This document shows, in pieces, positions 1-5,358 of a DNA stretch of 5,480 bases. Location of the stretch: assembly GCA_018814245.1 (NCBI GenBank), contig JAHIZN010000374.1, positions 1 through 5,480 on the forward strand, given 5' to 3'. A program made the translations under genes and the position numbers. Every line of letters starts with the position of its first letter. Position 1 is the first letter of the stretch. This DNA is from a bacterium. GTDB taxonomy: Bacteria; UBA9089; CG2-30-40-21. The notes beneath the pieces were generated by a model. That model was given only the letters and a program-made list of their open reading frames with translations, did not search any database and was not told where the DNA came from.

Positions 1-15
1 ATGAAGGATGATGCA

Positions 16-37
16 GGAATATACTTGCGTATATTCC
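16..37 (-). promoter_or_regulatory. Intercistronic hairpin with GNRA-type loop downstream of atpB
   Basis: Read on the minus strand, GGAATATAC and GTATATTCC form a perfect 9-bp stem around the four-base loop GCAA, a GNRA tetraloop closed by C-G. A G-U wobble (38/15) can extend the stem, and three more outer pairs (11-13 with 40-42) follow a 2x2 mismatch. It lies 36 bases after the atpB stop. There is no following U tract on the transcribed strand, so an intrinsic terminator is unlikely. An mRNA-stabilising or processing hairpin, or a copy of a dispersed repeat, are the alternatives. The structure is seen directly; the role is inferred. Confidence 0.6.
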
Positions 38-46
38 CTCATTTTT

Positions 47-71
47 AATTCATAATTCATAATTCATAATT
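47..71. repeat. Tandem heptamer repeat (AATTCAT)x3 plus AATT
   Basis: Three exact head-to-tail copies of AATTCAT (47-53, 54-60, 61-67) are followed by a partial copy AATT (68-71). The array begins two bases past the atpB stop codon and fills the gap before the hairpin. Short tandem heptamers of this type are common intergenic repeats. Copy number may vary between strains through replication slippage. Confidence 0.85.
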
Positions 72-72
72 T

Positions 73-837
73 TTAATTTTCTTCCTCATGCGTTGCCATG
101 CCAATATAGACCATAGACAATAAAACAAAGATAAATGTTTGAACAAAACACACCAATATCCCAAGGGTCATAACAAATGGAACTAAAAGTGCCGGCAAGA
201 ATAATAATGCCAATTTTTTCAAAAACAGGATGAATAATAACGCTAATACCCCCAGCATCAAGTGTTTTGATGCCATATTGATAAAAAGTCGAATGGACAG
301 GGAAAATGGTTTGGCAATCTCACCAATCAAGTGGATAAAGAAAAGACCATAGGGCAAAGGAGTAAGCCATATCCACCATCCCATCTGAGGACATGGATCT
401 GTAAAATGCTTGAGGTATTTTATCAACCCCTTTTGTTTTATCCCAAAGAAGTGTGTGGATAGGAAAACAATAACAGCCATAGCAATTGTAGTATTCCAGT
501 TTGCAGTAGGTGCTTTGAGACCAGGGACAAGCCCTATAAGATTGGAAATAAGGACAAAGATGGTGAATGTTCCCATTAATGGAAGAAAAAATCTGGCATT
601 TTTACCCATTAATGGTTCAGACAGATTCAGAAGCTCTTCAGTGAGTATCTCTATGATATTTTGCAAGCCTTGAGGAATTTTCTTTAATCCCAAGCGTATA
701 ACTACGGCGGCTGCAATTATTATCAGCATGACCAACCAAGTCATTACAATATAATCATTAACTGGAATCCACTGCCCGATTTGTTCAGTTACCCATTTGG
801 TAAGTGGTTCTAATAAAAATGGCGGTTCCGCGTGCAT
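73..837 (-). CDS. atpB: F-type ATP synthase subunit a (Fo channel subunit)
   Basis: Subunit a forms the proton (or sodium) half-channels beside the c-ring in the inner membrane. The 254-residue product is strongly hydrophobic, with membrane segments near residues 30-48, 83-103, 117-133, 158-174, 190-206 and 209-245. Family marks are NLIGLVPG (99-106), PTANWNTT (110-117), the KPFSLSIRLF segment with the essential arginine at R183 (E. coli R210), N187 (E. coli N214) and VQTFIF with Q233 (E. coli Q252). H192 occupies the E. coli E219 position. The usual RLFGN reads RLFIN, and the glycine before H192 is lysine, which is unusual. I chose the ATG at 837 because AAGGAG lies six bases upstream. An in-frame ATG at 876 would add 13 residues but has no such site and falls inside an intergenic repeat. 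It is the third atp gene here, 80 bases after atpI. The c-subunit and F1 genes should follow beyond coordinate 1. Confidence 0.96.
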   Translation of the reverse strand: MHAEPPFLLEPLTKWVTEQIGQWIPVNDYIVMTWLVMLIIIAAAVVIRLGLKKIPQGLQNIIEILTEELLNLSEPLMGKNARFFLPLMGTFTIFVLISNLIGLVPGLKAPTANWNTTIAMAVIVFLSTHFFGIKQKGLIKYLKHFTDPCPQMGWWIWLTPLPYGLFFIHLIGEIAKPFSLSIRLFINMASKHLMLGVLALLFILFLKKLALLFLPALLVPFVMTLGILVCFVQTFIFVLLSMVYIGMATHEEEN

Positions 838-843
838 TAATTT

Positions 844-849
844 CTCCTT
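844..849 (-). promoter_or_regulatory. Ribosome binding site of atpB
   Basis: The minus strand reads AAGGAG, then six bases, then the ATG at 837-835. This selects that ATG over the upstream in-frame ATG at 876. Confidence 0.85.
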
Positions 850-861
850 AAAATGTAAGCT

Positions 862-920
862 ACAGAGGGCAACCACAGGGGGTTTGCCACACAGAGGGCA
901 ACCACAGGGGGTTGCCCCTA
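862..920. repeat. Two tandem palindromic repeats (GGGCAACC type) between atpI and atpB
   Basis: Two 29-base-spaced copies begin ACAGAGGGCAACCACAGG at 862 and 891. In the second copy GGGCAACC (896-903) pairs perfectly with GGTTGCCC (910-917) around a six-base loop. In the first copy GGGCAACC (867-874) pairs with GGTTTGCC (881-888) with one bulged T. The outer end reads CCCCTAC, i.e. GTAGGGG on the minus strand. This is the widespread intergenic family that also appears at 2945-3125 and, decayed, near 5312-5338. The element fills most of the 80-base atpI-atpB gap and would fold in the operon mRNA just before the atpB ribosome binding site. Confidence 0.85.
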
Positions 921-1325
921 CACGAGCCGAAATGCTTGCTTGAGGATGGCTACATTTATGATCATTAATCCTGTCAATACCCCAACAAAGGCTAAAAGGC
1001 TAATCTTTATGGCAACTATGAGAATAATCGTTATTAACGCAAGTTTCATCGTATAATTCAGGATTATAAAGGTAATGGCAGGTTTCTTGTCCTTAATCTG
1101 CACAATCTTTTGTGCAGTAGTGCTCAGCCCATGAAAATTCAATATACTAAGCAGACATCCCGCAAGCAATCCACAAAACAAATGAATCTTACCACTCAAA
1201 AGCCCTATGAGCAGCAATATCACGGACAAGAATATTGAGCATTTTCTAATGTCAGTTAGTATTTTTAGGGCAGGATCTCCTAATTTTTCAACATTCTCAT
1301 ACACTCTTCTCATCCTTCTTTGCAT
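918..1325 (-). CDS. atpI: ATP synthase protein I (AtpI-like assembly factor)
   Basis: This is a small integral membrane protein of the ATP-synt_I family, which assists c-ring assembly and, in some bacteria, may act with AtpZ in divalent-cation handling. The 135-residue reading has four likely membrane segments, near residues 29-45, 47-65, 82-108 and 109-128. The family hallmark is the glycine-rich helix reading GLLAG, then LSILNF (52-64). It lies between the atpZ-like gene and atpB, the classical place for atpI. The start is uncertain. The ATG at 1325 overlaps atpZ by 29 bases and has no clear ribosome binding site. An in-frame GTG at 1304 has AGAAGG nine bases upstream and an 8-base overlap, so it may be the true start, removing seven residues. 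The stop TAG is formed by the GTAGGGGC edge of the adjoining repeat, so the C-terminus (Leu-Val-stop) may be repeat-derived. Confidence 0.85.
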   Translation of the reverse strand: MQRRMRRVYENVEKLGDPALKILTDIRKCSIFLSVILLLIGLLSGKIHLFCGLLAGCLLSILNFHGLSTTAQKIVQIKDKKPAITFIILNYTMKLALITIILIVAIKISLLAFVGVLTGLMIINVAILKQAFRLV

Positions 1326-1572
1326 CCTGTATTAATGCAACTGGTTCCTTCAAGCACCTCATTATTATCTCAAAACTGTTCCAGAATCCTGCAATCACAC
1401 CAAATAACAAAAAACCAAGGGTTAACCATGGGGTTGTATGCAGCCATTTGTCAAGATAATACCCAATAGCCAGCCCAAAAAAGATACATGCAACCAGAAC
1501 AATCCCAACACTGGAAAGCCAACCCAGTTTACGAACAAGATCAGCCTGCTCACTATCCATTTTGATTATCAT
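1297..1572 (-). CDS. atpZ: AtpZ/AtpI-family small membrane protein, first gene of the ATP synthase operon
   Basis: The product is a 91-residue protein with two membrane helices (about 17-40 and 47-69) and a charged cytoplasmic tail ending DAKKDEKSV. The family pattern (putative F0F1-ATPase subunit, ATPase_gene1/AtpZ) is visible: glycines at 33 and 37, then YYLDKW (39-43) with the conserved Asp41, Pro48 and a second glycine-rich helix GFLLFGVIAGFW. Such proteins open many atp operons ahead of atpI. They are thought to help Fo assembly or transport Mg2+/Ca2+, with the exact role unsettled. The ATG at 1572 is preferred because AAGGG lies 11 bases upstream. A second in-frame ATG at 1560 has no ribosome binding site. 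A good promoter lies about 30 bases upstream. The stop overlaps the atpI start region, suggesting coupled translation. Confidence 0.88.
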   Translation of the reverse strand: MIIKMDSEQADLVRKLGWLSSVGIVLVACIFFGLAIGYYLDKWLHTTPWLTLGFLLFGVIAGFWNSFEIIMRCLKEPVALIQDAKKDEKSV

Positions 1573-1596
1573 TATTTGTTATACCCTTATAAACAG

Positions 1597-1618
1597 ATTT
1601 TATATTATAATATAAAAT
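1597..1618. promoter_or_regulatory. Perfect 22-base AT palindrome over the atp promoter -10 box
   Basis: The 22 bases are exactly self-complementary, with two 11-base arms, no spacer and the centre between 1607 and 1608. Each arm begins ATTTTATATTA. All bases are A or T. It covers the -10 hexamer of the atpZ promoter and the likely transcription start. It could be an operator for a dimeric regulator, an easily melted or cruciform site, or chance in AT-rich DNA. The symmetry is seen; any regulatory role is inferred. Confidence 0.5.
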
Positions 1619-1632
1619 TGAGAAAATTGCAA
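1604..1632 (-). promoter_or_regulatory. Sigma70-type promoter of the atpZ-atpI-atpB operon
   Basis: On the minus strand, a -35 box TTGCAA (1632-1627, four of six matches to TTGACA) is followed by a 17-base spacer and a perfect -10 box TATAAT (1609-1604). The A/T-rich stretch just upstream (about 1633-1665) resembles an UP element. A start near 1597 would give a leader of about 25 bases before the ATG at 1572. It lies in the 124-base gap after the secreted-protein gene, implying that the atp operon is transcribed independently of it. Confidence 0.7.
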
Positions 1633-1696
1633 GTATTTTTTTGAATTAATTAACAATTTTTGTGGCAAGTCAGGGAAGGAGCAGTATTTTAACCGC

Positions 1697-2929
1697 TTAT
1701 GGCAGCATAACACCCATATTGGTCAATATTTGTAGTAATGCCCTTACCCCGGCAGGATTATTCTCCAGATTAAACTGACAAGTGATCACATCTCCATTTC
1801 CTATCAGGAGTCTGCTAATTATTTCATGTTCAGCTAATATCTGCATAGCACCATCCTGTTTGGAGGAGGCAGCACCGCTAATATTAGTAAGGATGTATCT
1901 ATCCGGATATAATCCTGATATGTCTATTCCCCAGAGCAAAGGGTCATCAGGGACCATTGCCGGAGAAGCAGCGTCTCTATCAGTGGCTGCCTCTTTCAGT
2001 CCTATTCCCTCAGAGAATATTTCCTTAACCAGAGAGATTGTCTGTGGGGTAAGGTTAAGAATGATAGCCCTTCCGCCATTATGCACGAATTCTCTTAATT
2101 GGCAAGAAAAGTCCTTATTAAGGATAGACATCAGCCTGATGAGTTTTTCATCCAGACAAACCAATGCCAGTGAAAAATTATCGAACTTTAGTGGATTCCT
2201 TGGTCCTGGAACACTGATACTATTTAATATCTCCATTGTTTTGCTTTTAGGATGGGCATAAACAGCAGGGGTTATCATCTTTCCCTTATAATTCAAGCAA
2301 TAATCAATCATGTTCTTAAAAAGCACAGAGGTAGCACCTCTGGCGGAGGCAGTACCTTCGGCGTTTGTTTCCTGCTCAAATACATCCAATTGACAAAATA
2401 CAAATTCCCCCTGACCATAAGGGATTTCCATAAGCAAAACCTCATCCTTAGAGGCAATAATCGGTCTGAAATTCCCTTTATCCGGCATAGAAAGGATAAT
2501 GTTGGTCATTGTTCCGCATCTGTTCCACTTGTCAACCCCGGATAATACAGGATGATTTTGACTGTAGGCAATTGTCTCTGTTATGGTAAATGTGCCATAA
2601 ACGGGTTGCAGACCAGATAATCCCTCGCTGGGAAGTATCTCTTGTTTAAGACATAGAATATTTGTTCCATGCCTCACCATATTTTTAAGGAGAGCCATCA
2701 TATCTGTATCCAATGAATTGGGACCAATAATAAGAAGTTTCCCATCAAATGTATTCAAGTCAGATATTTGGATAGATTGCCTGCCAATTGCTTCAATCAG
2801 ATTAGTTGTTCTCCCTGAAGGGTCAAAAACACCAATCTCTATCTTGTCAGGGGTTGTTGTGGTATCGGTCATGGCAAGTGAGGGATTGGCTATTAATAAA
2901 AATAGCAGCATGAATGTAAATGGATTCAT
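1697..2929 (-). CDS. Predicted secreted protein with two diverged GATase1-like domains, function unknown
   Basis: I cannot name this 410-residue protein. It opens with a probable signal peptide (hydrophobic stretch about 5-17, ending in PSLA at 16-19), although its N-terminal region lacks the usual positive charge, so the mature part is probably periplasmic or exported. Two similar halves follow. The first (about 29-213) has LLIIGPNSLD (65-74), a second strand ILCLKQ (91-96), HPVLSGVD (126-133) and GQGEFVFCQLD (172-182). The second (about 250-408) has LALVCLDEKL (254-263), GGRAIILNLTP (285-295), DPLLWGID (329-336) and GNGDVITCQF (377-386). This order resembles the non-catalytic glutamine-amidotransferase-like (beta-galactosidase trimerisation-like) domains in planctomycete-type glycosidases and ThuA-like proteins. 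I see no nucleophile elbow or Cys-His-Glu triad, so catalysis is doubtful. The ATG at 2929 has GAGGTGA seven bases upstream. Its neighbours, ftsH and atp, do not suggest a role. Confidence 0.82.
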   Translation of the reverse strand: MNPFTFMLLFLLIANPSLAMTDTTTTPDKIEIGVFDPSGRTTNLIEAIGRQSIQISDLNTFDGKLLIIGPNSLDTDMMALLKNMVRHGTNILCLKQEILPSEGLSGLQPVYGTFTITETIAYSQNHPVLSGVDKWNRCGTMTNIILSMPDKGNFRPIIASKDEVLLMEIPYGQGEFVFCQLDVFEQETNAEGTASARGATSVLFKNMIDYCLNYKGKMITPAVYAHPKSKTMEILNSISVPGPRNPLKFDNFSLALVCLDEKLIRLMSILNKDFSCQLREFVHNGGRAIILNLTPQTISLVKEIFSEGIGLKEAATDRDAASPAMVPDDPLLWGIDISGLYPDRYILTNISGAASSKQDGAMQILAEHEIISRLLIGNGDVITCQFNLENNPAGVRALLQILTNMGVMLP

Positions 2930-2936
2930 ATGAAAG

Positions 2937-2943
2937 TCACCTC
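2937..2943 (-). promoter_or_regulatory. Ribosome binding site of the secreted-protein gene, abutting a repeat
   Basis: The minus strand reads GAGGTGA, then seven bases, then the ATG at 2929-2927. Its GAG end belongs to CTCGTGTAGGG (2941-2951), which is shared with the repeat edge at the atpI stop (916-926 on the minus strand). The repeat insertion therefore touches, and may have contributed to, the translation signal. Confidence 0.75.
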
Positions 2944-2944
2944 G

Positions 2945-3125
2945 TGTAGGGACAGACCTATATGTCTGTGCCCCGATGTAGGGGCAGACCTATGTGTCTG
3001 CCCTTGTGTAGGGGCAGACCTATGTGTCTGCCCTGATAAGCCAGAATACAGAACAATCAAACCTTGAAAACCGTCACAAAAGAGGGCAACCACAAAAGAG
3101 GGCAGACACATAGGTCTGCCCCTAC
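2945..3125. repeat. Cluster of four palindromic repeats (GGGCAGAC type), three direct and one inverted
   Basis: Copies lie at 2945-2973, 2977-3003 and 3007-3033 in the plus orientation and at 3098-3125 inverted. The second and third are identical over 27 bases. The core pairs GGGCAGAC with GTCTGCCC around CTATGT; for example 2982-2989 pairs with 2996-3003. The first copy has diverged slightly (GGGACAGAC against GTCTGTGCCC). Between the groups lie CAGAATACAGAA (3042-3053) and two 16-base units starting CACAAAAGAGGGCA (3075, 3091). The first of these units ends as a half-copy of the GGGCAACC subfamily seen at 862-920. The cluster fills the 199-base gap between ftsH and the secreted-protein gene. 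Its spurious translation gives repeated QTHRSAPT, so no gene is called here. Confidence 0.9.
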
Positions 3126-3128
3126 TTC

Positions 3129-5006
3129 CTATTCTCCTGTTTGATTTGTTGCAATAAATTTTTCCTTTGTTCCCAAGATATTCCTTACCTCATCTGCTTC
3201 CAGCACCTCTTTTTCCATTAAGACAGAAGCCAATTTATCTAATTTATCTTTATTTGTTTCTAATATCTCTTTTGCCCTTTGATAGCAGCTGTCAACCACT
3301 TTTTTTGTTTCCATATCTATCTTGGATGCAACTATCTCACCATAGTTTTTTTCCTTAAAAAGATCCCTGCCAAGGAATACCTCTCTATCCTTTCGTCCAT
3401 AGGTTAATGGTCCCAGTTCATCACTCATTCCATACTCACAAACCATCTTGTGGGCTGCTTCTGTTGCTCGTTCAATATCATTTTGAGCACCGGTTGATGA
3501 CTCATTAAAGATAAGCACTTCAGCTACCCTGCCGCCGAGCAGGACAGCCATCTTGTGCAGTATCTCTGATTTTGTTGTCAGGTATCTATCCTCAAGTGGA
3601 ATTTGGAGTGTATAGCCAAGGGCACTCATCCCCCTTGGAAGGATGGATATCTTGTGGATTGGATCGCTATCAGGGATCATCTCTGATACAAGGGCATGTC
3701 CGGATTCATGATACGCAACTATTTGTTTTTCCTTTTCAGAAAGGATTCTGGATTTTCTCTCTGGTCCAGCGATTACCCTGTCCATAGCATTCTCAAAATC
3801 CTCCATTTCTATCTTTTCCTTATCCTTTCTGGCTGCAAGCAGAGCAGCCTCATTTGCCATATTGGCAATATCTGCACCAACAAACCCCGGGCTCCTTCTG
3901 GCTATAAGCTTAACATCTACATCATCAGCCACTGGTTTACCCTTCAAGTGAACAGTAAGGATGGCTTCCCGACCGATTAAATCAGGGGCATCAACCACGA
4001 TATGGCGATCAAACCTCCCTGGACGAAGCAGGGCAGGGTCAAGCACATCTGGCCGATTACTGGCTGCAATAAGGATTACCCCCTCGCTTGCATCAAATCC
4101 ATCCATTTCCACCAAAAGTTGATTAAGTGTTTGTTCCCTTTCATCGTGTCCGCCGCCAAGCCCGGCACCCCTTTGCCTTCCAACTGCATCAATCTCATCA
4201 ATAAAGATGATACACCCCTTGTCTGAGGATGCAGAAGACTTTCTTGCCTGTTCAAACAGGTCCCTGACACGGGATGCCCCAACGCCGACAAACATCTCTA
4301 CAAAGTCAGAACCGCTGATGCTCAGGAATGAAGCATCAGCCTCTCCGGCTACTGCTCTGGCAAGTAAGGTTTTGCCTGTTCCCGGAGGACCAACAAGGAG
4401 AACCCCTTTAGGTATCTTTGCCCCTAATTTCTGAAACTTCTTGGGCTCTTTTAAGAATTCAATTATCTCTGTAAGCTCTTGTTTGGCTTCATCTACGCCG
4501 GCTACATCCTCAAAGGTAGTCTTTGGATCCTTATCTTTATGATCCTTGGGCATATTAAACTTTGCCCTGCTCTGTCCAAAATTAGTCAGGGATCTTCCAC
4601 CCGGCATTCGTGTCTGACGATAGAAGAGAAACCAGAGGAGAAGGCAGAATAATACAGGAGAGCCAATATACCAGAGTAATCCCATCCACCATTTGGATTC
4701 AGTTGGCGAATCTCCTTCAAACTCAACAGAGCATTCCTCCAGCAATTGGATAAGGTTCTTGTCCTCATAAGGGATATATGTTGTAAATTGGATAATGCTT
4801 TTATTCTTTATCAACTCACCCTTAATATGTTCCTGTCCTATTATTTTTACGCTTTTTACCTCACCATGTCTTACTGCATTTAAGAATTGCGAATAGCCCA
4901 GCCTTGCCGGCTTATTTGCCTGAGGTGATTCAAAAAGCTGTAATCCCAGCGGCAATATAAGGAACAAGAATACCAGCCAAATGATTAAATTTATTCCCTT
5001 ATTCAA
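3129..5006 (-). CDS. ftsH: ATP-dependent zinc metalloprotease FtsH
   Basis: FtsH is a hexameric membrane-bound AAA+ protease that extracts and degrades misassembled membrane proteins and some short-lived cytoplasmic regulators. The 625-residue product has the usual length and layout. A first membrane helix (about 5-24) is followed by a short extracytoplasmic domain (about 27-105), a second helix (about 107-128) and the cytoplasmic AAA module. Walker A GPPGTGKT is at 206-213, the pore loop MFVG at 238-241, Walker B IIFIDE at 266-271, sensor Asn317 and arginine fingers R328/R331 in the second region of homology. The zinc site HESGH is at 433-437, with the third ligand probably D510 in QNDIERAT. 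All key residues are intact. The start is TTG, with AGGAGG six bases upstream; the next in-frame ATG would remove the first membrane helix. The stop is TAG, and a palindromic repeat starts 3 bases beyond it. Proximity to atp genes may be coincidental. Confidence 0.98.
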   Translation of the reverse strand: MNKGINLIIWLVFLFLILPLGLQLFESPQANKPARLGYSQFLNAVRHGEVKSVKIIGQEHIKGELIKNKSIIQFTTYIPYEDKNLIQLLEECSVEFEGDSPTESKWWMGLLWYIGSPVLFCLLLWFLFYRQTRMPGGRSLTNFGQSRAKFNMPKDHKDKDPKTTFEDVAGVDEAKQELTEIIEFLKEPKKFQKLGAKIPKGVLLVGPPGTGKTLLARAVAGEADASFLSISGSDFVEMFVGVGASRVRDLFEQARKSSASSDKGCIIFIDEIDAVGRQRGAGLGGGHDEREQTLNQLLVEMDGFDASEGVILIAASNRPDVLDPALLRPGRFDRHIVVDAPDLIGREAILTVHLKGKPVADDVDVKLIARRSPGFVGADIANMANEAALLAARKDKEKIEMEDFENAMDRVIAGPERKSRILSEKEKQIVAYHESGHALVSEMIPDSDPIHKISILPRGMSALGYTLQIPLEDRYLTTKSEILHKMAVLLGGRVAEVLIFNESSTGAQNDIERATEAAHKMVCEYGMSDELGPLTYGRKDREVFLGRDLFKEKNYGEIVASKIDMETKKVVDSCYQRAKEILETNKDKLDKLASVLMEKEVLEADEVRNILGTKEKFIATNQTGE

Positions 5007-5275
5007 TTATTTCCTCCTAATCATTAAATAGCTTTTCAGCAAAAAATCAGCATTTTTTGTGTGTGGTTGTAAACTGTTCAACCTGTGCAATTAGAAATCA
5101 CCGCAGAGGCATGAATTGTTTTTATTTGCTACAATGAATAATGCCGCCCCTTCGTGGTTAAAACATTATTGCATTATAGGCTATAATAATACCAGCCCTT
5201 CAGACTTTAATGGAGAAAATAACCCCGAAGAAATGACATTATTACGGCATTGTGATGTAAATTCGTAACTATTCA
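5007..5275 (-). other. Leader and upstream intergenic region of ftsH, no gene seen
   Basis: No convincing coding sequence occurs on either strand. Close to ftsH, CAAAAAAT (5040-5047) and ATTTTTTG (5052-5059) form an 8-bp inverted repeat around CAGC. GGTTG (5065-5069) and CAACC (5079-5083) form a second small one. The stretches CACCGCAGAGGCA (5099-5111) and CTTCGTGGTTAAA (5150-5162) resemble fragments of widespread CACCGCAGAGG / TTAACCACGAAG intergenic repeats. ATTATAG and CTATAAT (5173-5187, one central base) form a palindrome that places a TATAAT on each strand. A minus-strand extended -10 candidate, TGGTATTAT, lies just upstream of it, at 5193-5185. No hexamer pair is strong enough to call an ftsH promoter. 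Confidence 0.45.
5013..5018 (-). promoter_or_regulatory. Strong ribosome binding site deciding the TTG start of ftsH
   Basis: The minus strand reads AGGAGG, then the six bases AAATAA, then TTG at 5006-5004. The near-perfect anti-rRNA match at ideal spacing, together with the membrane helix that begins at once, fixes the unusual TTG as the start codon. Confidence 0.9.
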
Positions 5276-5278
5276 GGC

Positions 5279-5338
5279 ATACAGAATTCAGGAGTCAGAA
5301 TACAGAATGAAGGCGGCGACCACAAGGGTCGTAGCTAC
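5279..5338. repeat. Decayed palindromic repeat (GGCGACC type) with ATACAGAAT companions
   Basis: ATACAGAAT occurs twice (5279-5287, 5300-5308). A degenerate member of the palindromic family follows, with CGACC (5317-5321) pairing with GGTCG (5327-5331) around ACAAG and ending GTAGCTAC where other copies have GCCCCTAC. The 12-base CAGAATACAGAA at 5296-5307 also occurs at 3042-3053 inside the repeat cluster after ftsH, so the companion motif and the palindrome seem to travel together. This is the third subfamily in the window, after the GGGCAACC and GGGCAGAC types. Confidence 0.65.
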
Positions 5339-5358
5339 AAGTGTTTCCCACGAATAGC

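Noticed and set aside
838..876. N-terminal extension of AtpB to the ATG at 876
   Set aside because: It would read through the intergenic repeat and lacks a ribosome binding site, whereas AAGGAG precedes the ATG at 837 at ideal spacing.
1606..1611. Plus-strand TATAAT as a divergent promoter
   Set aside because: It is a consequence of the palindrome; no -35 box lies at the right distance (ACCCTT), and no plus-strand gene follows.
1782..2261. 159-residue plus-strand reading frame
   Set aside because: It lies antisense inside the well-supported secreted-protein gene, with no ribosome binding site or recognisable domain; a shadow frame.
2977..3033. Possible CRISPR array (two identical 27-base repeats)
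   Set aside because: The copies are separated by only three bases, so there are no spacers, and a further copy is inverted.
2926..3111. 61-residue minus-strand reading frame just upstream of the secreted-protein gene
   Set aside because: It is the translation of the palindromic repeats (QTHRSAPT repeated), shares the repeat boundaries and has no family resemblance; not a gene.
3098..3125. Palindrome after ftsH as an intrinsic terminator
   Set aside because: The stem is GC-rich and well placed, but no U tract follows on the transcribed strand; the same hairpin recurs in other contexts as a repeat.
5308..5358. Short plus-strand frame ATG to TAG over 16 codons
   Set aside because: It lies in repeat-derived sequence and has no ribosome binding site.
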